This document shows, piece after piece, positions 26,820 to 40,190 of a DNA stretch of 64,000 nucleotides. The position numbers and the translations under genes are program-made. The stretch's first letter is position 1. Each line of letters opens with the position of its first letter. The stretch comes from Azadirachta indica (Eukaryota; Streptophyta; Magnoliopsida; Sapindales; Meliaceae), in assembly GCA_022749755.1 (NCBI GenBank), contig CM040448.1, forward strand, positions 4,090,481 through 4,154,480, read 5' to 3'. The notes beneath the pieces are model-generated. The model was not told the DNA's origin, ran no database searches, and saw only the letters and a program-made list of their open reading frames with translations.

Positions 26820-27574
26820 TAACATTTGATAACCAGTCAGAACTTAGCATGTAAAGATATCTTTCACTCTGACCTTATATTCTGATCTTGTGGATTCAAT
26901 GCTCTTTGTACTTGTGGTTTAAACCAACGTGAATGTGGATATGTGGATGATCAAGCAAAGCAAGGATATTGTTTGTCAATCTTTCTTAGTCTTAAGAGTT
27001 TAATAGTTTGACCATTTTCTTGAAGGAAGAGGTTACTCTTGTTTGTTTAAGAATTAACCTGGCAATACTGATTGTCAAATTAAAACATATATTTCTCAGT
27101 ACACGCCTGCGTACACGTAAGTATACATTTAAAGAAAAATGAGGGGAAGACTGTCTTCTATGGTAAGAGATACGCGCTCTTTTAAATAAAACACTTGAAA
27201 AGGGAGAACCTCTAAGTTTTAAATGTAGAGAATAGAAATTAATCTCAATGTTTTAAGAGTTATATGTAGAGAGAATAGCAATATCTCTTTCCCTTAGCAA
27301 GAAAGAACTGTATTTCTCTGAAAGAAAAAAATAATTAAATCATGCTCATAATTCGTAACTGAAAGTCAGTGAAGAGTAATCAATACAAATGAGGCTTGAC
27401 ACTAATAACAGTGGTCCTTTCTTTTCTTACGTTATCTTGGTGATGTCCAACTTCAAACAAGCCTCGCAACTAAATTGCCTTCATATTTCTTTGTAGTTCT
27501 GGAAAGTAGTCAAGGTTATTGCGAAAAACCTCTTTTTTATTTGCATCAAGATGCCAAATGCACCATATCCATTA
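26820..27574. other. RPB6 3' UTR and spacer
   Basis: The first ~200 bases should be the RPB6 3' UTR. The remainder is AT-rich spacer with no coding signal. Confidence 0.5.
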
Positions 27575-27675
27575 GTAATTAGGATTGTTCGTTTGATATA
27601 CTTATGAGAAAAGAAGTGGTCGTGGTTAATTCAATTCACTGTGTGGTTTATCTGTGTCTGATCAAGTTGCATCTT
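27575..27675 (-). pseudogene. Fragment of an NIP aquaporin last exon
   Basis: About 100 bases closely resemble the 3' coding end of the intact aquaporin at 29.9 kb. On the minus strand they correspond to the tail NLIRSTDKPLSELTK...SKEQS with substitutions, and the final SNEQS-stop is still recognisable. The reading frame contains stop codons and no other aquaporin exon lies next to it. It is a relic of a tandem NIP copy, or of a small segmental duplication that now flanks the RLP pseudogene. Confidence 0.65.
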
Positions 27676-27849
27676 CCTAATTTTGCCTCAGAGGAAAGAT
27701 GATTTTCTCATCAATTTCCCACTTTAATCACAATAAAAATAAGTTAAAGTCCCTTATTGTGTTATTGTAATACTTCATTTCATGATTAGCGTACGTTAAA
27801 CAACAAAAGTCCAAACATAAAACATTTACTAGCATTTCCTTGCAAATAA

Positions 27850-29200
27850 ACAACCCAATTTATCTCCTAGACAATATCTGTGCCTCCATCTTCTGCTGAC
27901 AAAGTAAAGGGCCTATGAAACACCACAAATCCAAGCGCCATGCTTACATAGTACCTGTTCACTCCATCTTCACGGCCACCATTTTTCTCCTCGGGATTGA
28001 AACACTCTCGGTACACTTCTTGGGAACGGGAGCTCCACAGATTTCATTTTTCCATTTAAGTTATTGTTGTATAAGTTCAAGTGATTCAAATACGTCAAAT
28101 TTGACATACTTGGAGGGAGTTTTCCTGAGAGATTATTGATTGAGGAAAATCATGAATTCTAATGATTTTATACCACCAATTTTCTCAAGAATTTTTTCAA
28201 TAAAAAGGTTGTGTGATAAATTCAATAACTGCAATGTTCCAAGACTCGCCACTTTAATAGGAATCTCTCCATGCTTCTTACAGATTAAGATGGGCGCCAT
28301 ATTCAACTAATATTCCTTTCATCCCAAGTGAAGCATCTTCATTGAAGTTGAATAAATTTGAAAAATGGAATATTGCAGCATTCTCTCCATAATAGTTTCA
28401 CTGTCACCATGGCAGTTAAGTTATTGATACATCTTGGTATAGTCCCTTAGATATTATTCCAAGCAAGATCTAAGATTTGTAGAGAACTCAAACGACAAAA
28501 TTCAATTTGTAAATGTGTGGGAAACTTGTTATACCGGAAATTAAGAATCGTCAATACTAAGAATTTAACTTCAAATGCCACTAACTCTGTATAATTTTAA
28601 AGTGGCACAGGCATTGTTCCAAAGAGTCTGCTATTATGAAAATTCAATGACTAAAGTGAATGTAAAGCTCCTGTAGAGGCCAGAAGGAGACCTGTAATTA
28701 TCGTTACCTAATTTCAAGATGAGAAAGCTAGGCAACTCATCCAACAATTAGGTGTACGCATCTCCTAATAAAAAGTTTCCTTCGAGTTCGAGCATTGTTA
28801 TTCCTTTCATAACATATGAAATGGAAAATGGATCCTAATAAAGCATCATTGGAAAGATCAAGAATGTTCACATCGAAGTATAAGGCATTAGACCTAGACC
28901 TCGAACTCAAGTCTAGTGAGCAGCAAAGATTTGAGTTGAAAAGGAGAAACACAACTGTGACCAACATTGAAAAAATTTTAATTTTGTTAGGTTGATAAAA
29001 TGAATTTGAGAAAGGGTTCCATTCAACTTGGTTTTAGACAAGTCTAGATGTTCTAAAAATGTAACTTTTCCTGTAGCCAATGGTTTACTCAAAAGTGTTA
29101 GATGTTTTAAAGAAGAAAGTTCTCCTAGCTGGGATGAAGGAATAGGACCTGAAAGAGAGATGCTATTTAGATTAAGAATCTGCAGACTTGGTCTCATTGC
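27850..29200 (-). pseudogene. LRR receptor-like protein (RLP) pseudogene
   Basis: Read on the minus strand, the region contains in order: LRR fragments near 29.2-28.9 kb (LQILNLNSISLSGPIPSSQLG, LEHLDLSKTKLNG), then NILDLSNDALLGSI, LLILKLGNDNY, SLQILDLAWNN, GTIPRCINNLTAMV, a KGILVEY-like segment, LQLLNLSHN-like and GKLPPSMSNLTYLNHLNLYN-like segments, a CGAPVPKKC-like end-of-LRR motif, an acidic spacer, YVSMALGFVV (membrane segment) and a short basic tail. This is the layout of plant receptor-like proteins of the Cf/EIX type, which sense extracellular ligands in immunity. Many stops and frame changes break it and the N-terminal part is missing, so it is a dead, partial copy. Confidence 0.8.
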
Positions 29201-29900
29201 TGTAAATAGAAATTATGAGGTAAGGAAATGTGCATATAAGATAGCTTGCTGCATATGATAATAGAGTATGCCCTTTAAAGTTGCTAGAAGTTTCCATGCA
29301 TAATCATTCCTTTGCATATATATTACCAAATCAATGTCATCCACTGAGTTCCCTTGAATTCTCAGTCAATTAGAGCTTCTATATTCTTCTCTCTCTTTCG
29401 ATAATTAGTAGAAACAGAAAGTAACATTCATAAGTTAGTCAATTTATAGGAGTAATTCATACGTTTAAAGTCAAGTGGGACTTGAACACTATCATCAGTA
29501 GTCCATAATTTCATTTCCATTATCTTTGTCTCTTGACGTTTAACTTTAAGTGTGGCAACTGAAAAAGTGTTTCTCAAAACAAATCCATGACAACATTGCA
29601 AGAAATTGCCAGAATCTCTCTATAACACATCGAAACAACAAACATAAAACCTAGCAAATTCACTCGACAATTAATAGATCTCAATATCAATCCACACATA
29701 AGCATGATTCTATGTATACAAAAATATATTAATTAAGTTGCTATGGAAGTAAGTAATTAAACATGGCTTCAAACAAAAATACAAACGCACACGCTTTGAT
29801 GTATTTAAGCAATTGGTTTCAAGCATGTACTGTCATGTAAAAACTCCTAAAAGGATAAAACTATGTACACTGAGAGCGAGAAAAAAAAATTCACTAGCAA
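29201..29900. other. Spacer and aquaporin 3' UTR
   Basis: No coding signal. The part next to 29900 should be the 3' UTR of the aquaporin gene. Confidence 0.5.
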
Positions 29901-31132
29901 TTAGGACTGTTCTTTTGATGTGCTTTTGAGAAAAGAAGGGGTCTTGGTTAGTTCACTAAGTGGCTTATCTGTGGATCTTATCAAGTTATAAGCAAATGCT
30001 CCTGCTATTGTTCCAATAATCGGTCCTACTATATAAACCCAAATTGCCTTATATTCATGCTTCACAATAGCTGGTCCAAGGCTTCTTGCAGGATTCATCG
30101 AAGCTCCTGAAATTGGCCTGTATCAATCCACAGACATTTGTCAGATTATTTGTTAATTAACGACAACAATCCCGTAATATACAACTCCAAATTGAAAATT
30201 ACCCAGCAACAAAGACGTTCAACATTATGGTCATTCCAACAGCAATTCCTCCGAATTCTCCAATCTGCAGTCAATATAATACTGATGATTCTAAATATCT
30301 ATAGACAACAAACCAAATGGAAGGAAATGATGGGCTGAGATTATATATACAAACCGCTCTATTATCAGTGACAACGCCAGAGATGACAAACATCAAGAGA
30401 AAAGAGATAATGATTTCCGCAACAAAAGACTGGCCGCTTGATCCAACAGGCACAGTTCCAAAATAAGCATTAGGAGTTACATCACACATTAAACTTAATG
30501 TGCCACTTGCAAATATTGATCCCAACAGCTCTGCTATAATATACAAAGGAACCTACATTTCATTCAATAACATATACAATTAACACTTAAATAGAGATCT
30601 GAAATAAATTTCATTTCCTTCAGAGCAGTATACATTTTGATGACTAACTCACCTCTTTCCATGGAAACCGGCCATTAATGGCAAGAGTGAGGGTAACAGC
30701 TGGATTGAAGTGAGCCCCGGAAATGTGCCCTACTGAGTAAATCATCACCATGACGATCAAACCCCATGTAACACATATGCCTGGAAATGTCACTGATCCA
30801 TAAATCTTATTCACAGCTACAGACCCACAACCAGCAAATATCACGAAGTATGTTCCAATCACTTCTGCAATCAACTGCAAAATAATATAAAATTTTGTAC
30901 TTTTTACCAGTTAAACGAACTAACACGACAATCCTGATAAGAGTTATTTAAACAGATATTAGGGTTTGGGGTGGCTAACCTTTTGTGAGATGGTAACAAC
31001 TGAAGGTGACAAACAAAAGCCATTATGACAATTGGCTTCTCCAGACCTAGCCGAAGAAGTAAGACCTTGTTCCATTCTAGCAATGTTTTCATCCTCGCTG
31101 ACAATATCATCAACATTCTTTCTAGCAGCCAT
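29901..31132 (-). CDS. NIP-type aquaporin (nodulin-26-like intrinsic protein)
   Basis: Five exons on the minus strand: 30980-31132, 30653-30874, 30355-30552, 30203-30264, 29901-30117. They give 283 residues, the usual NIP length, and the frame closes exactly. The N-terminal ~50 residues are cytosolic and acidic. Six membrane segments follow, with both NPA boxes canonical: HFNPAV in loop B and MNPARS in loop E. The selectivity-filter residues look like the subgroup I pattern: Trp in helix 2 (VTWGL), an aliphatic residue in helix 5, Ala and Arg in loop E (GASMNPARS). Subgroup I NIPs pass glycerol, water and some metalloids or ammonia; the substrate here is inferred only. The C-terminus carries the Ser/Thr-rich tail SELTKTPSFLKS, of the type phosphorylated in nodulin-26. 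A decayed copy of the last exon lies 2.3 kb away. NIP1/NIP4 are the nearest families by memory. Confidence 0.92.
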
Positions 31133-34100
31133 TGTCGATGGATAAACGTAAGATGCAGTCTGTGGTTGGATCAGATTAGAAGATTGAGTAACATAACATC
31201 CATTTGTAACTTGGAAGTGGTCATATATATTATATGGGGATCTGAGGATAACGCGTCAAAGTGGTTAACTTTTATTCTGAATACTCGTGAGGATAGAATC
31301 GCTAATTAAGTTGCAGTTGGAGACTTGGAAGTTGGCATTCATGTGTTTTACGTTTCTTCTATTTGGAAAAAAATAAAATCACGTATCACTTTTTCAAATT
31401 TAAGCCCTGTTTCCCGTGTAAATTCTCCCTGAATTTAGATAAGATTATATTAATGATGCTACATTGCTAGATTAAATATTTATAAAATTAACTAAAGGAT
31501 AAGATGAGATAATAAGATAGAGAATAATGTCCTTATAATTAAACATGTAAACAAACTTCATAATCTCCTTAGTACGATTATAACATAAAGAAAGAGTCTT
31601 TAATACACAGCAAAACTATATATGTACAAAGAGGATATAAATATTGATATATTATTCATTATTGATGATTGCAATGCAATTAACTCATTTTATATAGTCA
31701 ATGGTCTTAATTTCGTACGGTGTCCACATATCCACTATGAGTTTGTAAAATTATATAACTGAGCATGATAAAATACTTTATTTTTATCGAAAACAAGATA
31801 AAATAATTCTATTTAAAATACAATACAAGAGGAAGTCATGTAATGCCAAAGCTGATTAATTTTGATCAATTTTCATCTAAAATTTGAATGGATACGAGAT
31901 ATTAATAAATCTTAATATATAAACTTAAATGATCATAAATAATATATTTATTTTATATTTATCATATATGAATATAAATTTGTAAAAATTAATAATTTTA
32001 CTTCCCATATCCTTATAAATAATTAAGATAAACTCTATATATAAATATGTAATAACTACTTTAATAGAAGAATTTTTAGGGCACTATTTTAAAGAAAAAG
32101 GTAAAATCTTTAAAACAAAATATCAATATTTTAAATAATTTTACTTTAAAAAAAAAAAATTTAAGAAACTTAATTGTCAAAAGCATAAATTTTGATTTCT
32201 TCCACTATAAAGAAAAAGACTTTTTAAATTCTTAAAAATTTTTTAGGACAATCAAATAATATTAAAAAAATTTTAAAAAGATCTTTTAGCATTAAAAAAA
32301 ATTCTTTAAAGTAATGAAAAAACCAAAAGTAAACTGGCATTGTAGACTTCAATATTAAATAAAAAGTTTTAACTTATTTTAGTTAAATATAATTATCTAT
32401 TTTTTTTTATGTTTTAATTAAAAAATAAACATAATTTTAAACTAAAAAAAAAAACAAGCACTTAATTGTTACTTTACTCAATTTGGAGAATCAATAAAAT
32501 TTTGAATTAAATTATCATAATTTTGAATTAAATCTTTATAAATTTTAAATGAAAGTGTGTTTATAAACTTGTTACAAGACGATAGTACGATAAAGTTATA
32601 AAATATATGTTAGGTGCTAGTCTATTCAATTCATAATATTTTAAAGAATTTTAGAGTTGAGACAATTCACACTTAGTTTTAATTGAAGAATATGTTTTTC
32701 GATGTAGTTGTAATATTTAAAAAAAAAAAAAGTTGGAACATATTCAACTTTGTCAACTGAAAACGCTTGACTAAAACTTTACTGTACCCTTGAAAAAGTA
32801 ATAATAAAGTTCTATAACAATACCTCCATTTCCATAAATAAGAGTATGGATAGTAACATTTTGTTCCTTAAACTTTATTAAAATAAAACATTGAGATGTA
32901 TTTAATAATTATAAGAAATTAGTCCCTCATTGAGTCATTGTAACTATTTTTTAATTTTGCGAACTTCTCTATCATAGATAAAAATTAAAATTACCAAAAT
33001 TAAAAATAAAAAAATAACGAAAATATTACTACCCTATGCTTTTCCAATAGATATTAAGAATAGCACTCAGATTGAAGCATAATGTCATAAATTAATAGTG
33101 ATTTAGAAGGTTATATTTGGGCGATTAAGGAACCAAGCAGAAAAAGAATTATTTATTATTATATTTATGCGAAGATCTGATAATACTTTTATCATATGGT
33201 AAATTACTTTTAAGACCTCCACACATCTTTAATCTATGCTTGCCAATTGCACTTTTTAGCACGCAAGCAATTAGTGTGGGTGCTGAATTCAAAAATTAAT
33301 AATGGTAGTAATTAATTCTACATGTCTTCACAATAATCAATTGGATAATATTCAGCACTCTTAAGAGGTTATCCGAAGATAAGAGGCAATTGGTCAATTA
33401 AAAACTGAGTGAGCGAAAGAAGACGCAACAATTTGGACCATCAAAAGTGTGACTACAATTATATACACGAGGAATATTGTATTATACCCGGTACATATTG
33501 GTCAGAATATTAACTAAATCACTGTTCAAAGACTGATCAATTCAACACTTGGAATCAAAATTTCCATCTGCTTTCACCAAACTTTTAGGAAACAGCCAAC
33601 CAATAAACATCCATCAAATTCTAAGCCTGCAATGAAAGAGAAATTGACCCTCAAACAAGCAAATATATTAGCTAGTTGATCAAGCACCAGATCGACACCG
33701 ACTCCATGCCTATCATATTCCTCAACAAGTAAGTCACCTTTTCTAACCAAGTAACAAGGAACAGAACAGCGTAACAGTGGAAAGAGATCATTTCAAATTC
33801 AGCATTTTCACCCAACTTGATCTAGAGAGTTTCTGATCATCAGTGTTTTTCATATTCTTTGATTGATTACAGCCTACAAGTCACGTCACTTCCTCGGCTC
33901 ATTGCGGTTGTTTAACAATGGGTAAGGACAACTCTGAGTCTGTAATACAACATGTGAAAGGAAAAGGGAAGCCTTTGACAAAATGTATACAAGAGTTACT
34001 TTACAAACAAACTACAAAACTATGCTTTCACTCATACAACTTCTGCTTTTATTGACACTTACCAGTCACCCGATACCACCACAACGGCCTGGACTGGCAT

Positions 34101-34189
34101 TTTTCACTATATTTTATTTTTCATCTTTCTACAACCGAAACTGTTATGCCACAAACCTCAACAAAAGCACTTCTGATAGACCAAAACCA
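31133..34189. other. Intergenic, AT-rich
   Basis: The first few hundred bases hold the aquaporin promoter. From 31.4 to 33.1 kb the sequence is extremely AT-rich with A/T homopolymers and no coding potential. The last ~300 bases before 34190 should include the 3' UTR of the armadillo gene. No repeat family was recognised. Confidence 0.5.
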
Positions 34190-35739
34190 TCATTTTAAAG
34201 AAACTTCAGCAGTACTACTAGCAATAGGCAAATCAGTTGGTGTGCATACCAGAGCCCTTTGCTGTAAATGTCTCAAGCTCTGTTCCATGCTAACTTGCAC
34301 CATCTCGGTAAGCATCTTTTTCGCTTTTCCAGATTGATCATCTCCATCAATCTGAGAGATTATGTTACAAACAATATTCTCTAGTGTGTCAGCTTGAAGC
34401 TCTGATCTTGGATATGGAGATTCCCTCAATAATCGTAAGAGTGTTTGTGCTTTTGTCTGAGACTTGGGCGTTCCTTGAACTGTGAGCTCAAGAAGTCCCG
34501 GGATCACACCTTCTCTTAGAATTGGTTCTCTATATTTACAACGGTCACTCTGACACATCATAAGTAATGCCCCAACCGCATGCTCCCGACCTTGAAGAGA
34601 TCCATTTTCTAACACTTCTACGACTGCAAGCACCCCACCTTCTTCAGATGTCAATGCAATTCTGCCCGCATCAAAACCCACTAAAGATTCTATAAGAGCA
34701 GTACATTTCTCAGCTGTTTTTGACGACTTTTTACAGAATTGCAGCAGATTAACTATGGAAGAGACGGGATTTGTTTCGAGGATGATGCTGAGATTATCTG
34801 GGTGCGTTGAGAGATTTGAAAGAGCCATTACCGCATCAAACTTGGCTTGTTGGCTTCCATGTCTAAGTATTTCCACAAGGAAAGGGATGGCACCAGAAGC
34901 ACCTATAAATGGCTTATTGACAGCAGAAGCTGATAGAGTGAGCAAAGCTGCAGACGCATGCTCCTGTAGGCTCAAATTTGGTGACTGAAGGAAAATAATT
35001 ATTGGTTCTAAGGCACCAGCTTCAACAATGTTGATCTTGTTCCTGCAAGATAAGATTCCAAAAATCAAGTAAATCGAAAGAGAAAAAGTTTTACTCCTTG
35101 AATTGAAAACAGAACCACTTGTGTATCTGCTAGCAAAGTGAAAGGTTTATGATTCAGGAAGCAAAAATCTTAAAAACTGGCATTCAACTTATCACATTAT
35201 AAGTATATGAAATTATTAAATCAAAACCAAAACCACTTAAACATTCTATGAGGGTATCAAGATAAAATGAAACAACTTAAATAGCAAACAGAACTGACAA
35301 AACAGTAACAGGGCACCTTGCAACTACCTATTTAGTGGGTAAACAACATGAATCCCAACGCTATCTCCCTTCCCCTCTCCACAATTAACAAGTCCATAGA
35401 CTTAAATATGTAACTTTAAAATTATATTGCAGCTGAATGAGTACCGATGACAGACAAATTAACATCCTTGGTCTTAAGCAAGCTTAAAATCAGATCGAAA
35501 CTCCATTGAAAATCCAATCACAAGCATACGGTCTAATAATTAAAGATTCCCATTGCCTTCCAGCCCCCTCAGTCGGAGGGAATCGGAATATATTCTGATA
35601 ACTTGAAAGAGAAGATATTAGAAAGAAAAAGAGAAAAGGGAAAAAGAAAGAGTAACATGTGAACCAAAGAACAATTAACCCACCTACTACCAAAATTCAA
35701 GATAGGCTTCAACCATTAAAGCATCATCTGGTTTTCCAA

Positions 35740-35772
<33 letters not shown>

Positions 35773-36801
35773 GCTGATTTTATCGTAAAGGGTATATGAA
35801 ATATTCGACCGACACTTTCATGACTACCATAAAAGAAAATAATAGTTATAGCGTGATTCAACCCCTAAATTAAATAGTTTCTTATTCCCGTTTTGTTTGA
35901 TGAAAACAGAGAAGAAAAGATTAATGAACAGATATTCTTAATCTTGAAACGAATATTTCAATTTACAATTAAAATATTTTAATAAGGAGGAGCCCCGCCC
36001 CTATGCGATATATATAACTAAATTTTAAATTCTTTAATTTCTTCCACGAATTATTTTATCAGCCAATTAGGTATTAAAGAAGAAAGTAAAATTTAAAAAG
36101 AAAAAAAGAAATAGAATCACGAAGCACAGTGTGATTTTTTTTTTTTTCGAAATTGATGAATCCGAGGAAAAAGTAACATCAAAGTAAAAAAATAATCATC
36201 ACAAAATCTCCTCAAAATCAAAAAAAATAAAATAACACAGAAAACTAAACTACACGGAAAACTAGAAATCCCCAGAAATCCTTAATTTCAGAAATTAAAA
36301 AAATAAAAGAATTATTCAAAATTCGAAAATTAAAAGAAATAAAAGAATTATTCAAAAACTTTCAATGAAGCCGCTCATTTATCTATTGAATTTGCTTCAT
36401 AAACATCTACCACGATCACTCAAAAGCCTTTAAAGATATAGCATAAACTACAAAAAGAGGACATGTAAATATACGTACTTTTCATCTTTAACGGCGAGAT
36501 TGAGAAGCGCCAGAAGAGCAGATTCGTGATGAGACTCCGGTGAGTCGGCGACTGTGAGCATTTCTACGAGAGGCTTAACAGCTTCGGCTAGCTGTCTGCG
36601 ACAGCGCTGAGAAGTTTTAGTAAGTCGCCGTATTTCCTTAGCGGCCTCGAGCTTAAAATCAGGGTCGTCGGATTTCATGAGCTGGAGAGCTCGATGTACG
36701 GCAGAGGACGTAGACGAATACGCACGAGGCGTGTCGGGATTCGTGTCTGACGAGCAAGAAGAGGAGGATGAGGAGGCGAGATTGTCTGCGGCGCAGTCCA
36801 T
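34190..36801 (-). CDS. Armadillo-repeat protein, U-box-less (PUB-ARM family)
   Basis: Two exons on the minus strand, 36479-36801 and 34190-35042, joined AA|G across a GT-AG intron of 1436 bp, give 391 residues. Residues 1-28 are Ser/Asp-rich (SSSSSSCSSDTNPDTP). From about residue 30 to 370 there are consecutive ARM repeats, for example [79 protein letters not shown] and GVIPGLLELTVQGT. These match the ARM half of plant U-box E3 ligases, but there is no U-box before them, and the sequence upstream of the ATG is a GA-rich leader. In plants, ARM-only members of this group serve as protein-interaction modules. The intron falls within the ARM block. A ubiquitin-ligase role is therefore not supported by what is seen. 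Confidence 0.9.
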
Positions 36802-36842
36802 CGTAAAGACAATGGGTCGGTAGCAGCAGTTGTTGTGTTGTG

Positions 36843-36845
<3 letters not shown>

Positions 36846-36880
<35 letters not shown>

Positions 36881-36945
36881 AGAGAGAGAAAAAATCTAAG
36901 AGAAGGATTAGAGAGAGGGAGATAGAGAGAGAGAGAGAGAGACGT
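36846..36945. repeat. (GA)n microsatellites in the 5' leader of the ARM gene
   Basis: Two GA tracts lie just upstream of the start codon at 36801, so the sense strand carries (TC)n runs. Such pyrimidine tracts are frequent in plant 5' UTRs and core promoters. Confidence 0.8.
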
Positions 36946-38079
36946 AAAGGAGATGTTGGGGAAGTGTTTGTGTTATGTCTGGTTGTGGTGTTGGCTTTAA
37001 GCAACAGTTTAAACAGAGATAGAAGGAGAGGGGCGGTAGAGGGGCAGTTGGCGTTGGTTTATTTGGTAGTTTGGTAAAAACAGCTTCATATGGAGATTAT
37101 TTCTTTTATTTTTTTTAATTTTATTTTTTTATTTTCAATTTAATTATAAAATGTTTGGTTAGTTTTGCTTTTTGGCTTTGCTTTGGTCTACAATCTAGGA
37201 TCTGGTTGCCTTCTTAATTATATTGAAAACGACGTGCCTTTTACTTCACATTTTTATTTTTTGTTTTTTTAAATTTTCACCCCGACCCCTTTTATAATAT
37301 TTCTAATTTTAAAAAAATAAAATCACAAAAAAATCCTTTTATATTAATATGTTGCCTTATTCATCACCTAACATAACATTAATTTTTTTTACTTTTTTCA
37401 AGGTAATTATATAAATTTTCTAAAATATGTTATTCAAAACCAATAATTTTTTAAAAATTTTATTCTTAAAATTTCTATTCCTAAAAGTTGTATTTTTTTT
37501 TTTTTTTTGAAACATCTAAAAGTGGCATTATAAAAAGTTATATTGATGTAACATAATACAAGAACGAAAACAAAATTTATTGGATATCTAATATGACATG
37601 ATAAGTCATTTTTTGTATCCCCACTAATAAATATGACACTTATCATCTTTAATAGTCATTACATATTATATAGTTGATTTTATTACTACGTAATAATGAA
37701 TAATTTGTCCAATATTAATTAGAACAAAAATTTTACAATTATAATATTTTTCTGTATGTATAATATTGTTATTGTGGTTGTTTAAAATGTACCCAGTTTT
37801 AATAATTATTGTGCACCATTTAGTTAATTTTGTTATTTAATAATTAATTTGGCAGCTTTATAATACTTCGTTATTCTTTTGTTTTCCTTAAATGAGTTTA
37901 TAACACTTACTATACGTATATAAATTTTTCAAAAAAGGACAACAATAATAATAGTGATATGTTTTAGTCCAAAGCCTATAAAAGTCTAAATCATTTATAT
38001 TTAGAATTTTTGAATTAATATTTTTATTTTTACAATCATTATAAAAAAATAATTCAAAATTTTCTAATTATTAGCTTGA

Positions 38080-38160
38080 GGAAGGTTTGAACGAGGGACA
38101 TTTTATACCAACACAAGAAATTTTATCAATTGAACTAATACATATCTAAAATTTTGTATT
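38080..38160 (-). mobile_element. SINE-like relic with pol III A and B boxes
   Basis: On the minus strand, TAGTTCAATTGA (38126-38137) resembles a tRNA A box and CGTTCAAACC (38084-38093) a B box. They are ~33 bases apart and are followed by CTTCCTCAAGC. This is the tRNA-like head of plant SINEs. No tail or target duplication was identified, so the extent is uncertain. Confidence 0.45.
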
Positions 38161-39950
38161 AATGCTATATTAAATTATTTAGGTTAAAGACTATGAAAAT
38201 TCAAATCATTTACATCATAATACATTTTAAAAATTAGTATGTAATTCAAGCAATTTTTACTCTCGATTTATTTAGGGAATAAATTTCTCTCATTCCGATT
38301 AGCTATTGATCGCATTCTTGAAATTGCTATATTATATTTTATATTAATTAAAGCCCAACGAAATATATAATATTTATGCAAAAAGACAACTTAATCTCTA
38401 AAATTACTCATTTGACATTAGTTATGTACTTAAAATAGGTGATTTAAGTGATGATAAGATTAATTTCAAAACATGAGCAACAAAAAGAGATCAAAACTTA
38501 TTTGAAAAACAATTTATTTAATAAATTAGAGATTAAATAAGTAACGTCGAAATTACTAGAATTAAATTTATATTAGACTATAGTGTAAACTGCTAGAATC
38601 AGTTTTTCAATTTCCGTAATATTAAAAGATGTAAATTAATGCAGACAGAAGACTATGAAGTCCTTTTAGATTGAATTATTATTTCCATTGTATCCAAACC
38701 CTATCATAATTTGCTGAACGTGTAGGCCGGTTGCAGCCACAGCCCACGTGAGCAAAATCTGAACAAAATATTCCTACTCATCATTTCTTCTATTGTCTAA
38801 TGCTTCGTTAAAGTCAAATTCAAACGCTAATTTGTAGCCACCTTCATCTTCATTTTCAATTTCATTTTCCACGTTGCATGTAAATATATTTTGCTGTTTT
38901 TAATTCCTATTTAATTGAATTCATAAAATTATCATTTTAATTATTATTATTGCCAATTAAATATAAATTTTTACAAAAAAAGAAAAATAACATTACTCGT
39001 AAGTGGTCCGATGCATATTAATTAACTTATTGTGAATCCCCATCTAAAGAAGCTAAATTAATCCAAATTAAATTCAATAACACCTATTGATTATATATAA
39101 GAAAATTAATAATATGATTACACCAAATTATTTGATCGTGGATGCATCATTAGCATCACCTGAAGAACGTGCTTAATTAATAAAATAAAAATCACGAAAG
39201 CTCATCTGGGCTTTTTCCACGTGTGAATGTTCTTGGAGTATAAGTTCTGCAACCAAAAAGGCAAATTCAAACAAAAAAAAATACATTAAAAAAAATACCA
39301 TATTCATTGAAGGACTTGAACATTTTATTTCGCTTCTCCAAGATTTAAGTGTAGTGTTAAATTTTGATTGGCCTTTTATATACGATTATAGCTTTATTTG
39401 TTCATTAAATTAGGGTAAATTAAAGTTAAAGCAAAGAAAGGTAACCTACTTACCAAGCACTACTACTCTCATTCTCATGCATGCGTATGTACGAAGAAGG
39501 ATTATGTATACATATAATATTAGGATAATCATTTACCCTTTGTTAAAGCAATCTTCTTGTTGCCTTTTGATTGTTATTATTGGTTGCAACATTCAAAAAA
39601 AGTAATTGTACCGTTACTCGAAAAAAAGAACTTAAGCCATCAAAAATAAAAGAAATTCCCAAATTAATAAAAAAAAATTGACTATTCTTAATGTGTACAT
39701 TTGGTCGAAACTTTTTGTGATATCCTATTCTTAATATATGGGATATGCTTGATGTTTTAGTGTCCATTTAGTTCGTTTTTATTATTATTTTTTTATTTTT
39801 TAATTTATTTAAAAAATAATAAATAAAAAAATCTTAAATCCTTAATAATGTAAAATTTTAATGTTTTGTAAAAGCAAATCTTAGTTGACAACCGTACCTT
39901 TCAACAAATTAATACATGCATTTTTTGAATATTACACATACAACCTACTA

Positions 39951-40190
39951 ATATTACATTAAAAATATATTGAAAATTTTTTATAAAGTTACATATGACA
40001 CCACCTAAATATTTCTACTCAATTTAAGTAATTTCTTACTCTCACACGTAAAAGAGATTTACTAACAATTTAATAAGGTGAGTTCATACAAGTTATTAAT
40101 ATTATATTCAAAATTTACAGAAAATTTTTTATAAAATTTTATATGATATCATCTAAATATTTTTACCAAATTTAAATAATATATTACCTT
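39951..40190. repeat. Diverged direct repeat, ~90 bp, 2 copies
   Basis: The segment starting ATATTACATT at 39951 (through GAAAATTTTTTATAAA, a C/T-rich CACCTAAATATTT and a poly-T end) recurs at 40099-40187 with ~20% differences. It looks like an old tandem duplication. Confidence 0.6.
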
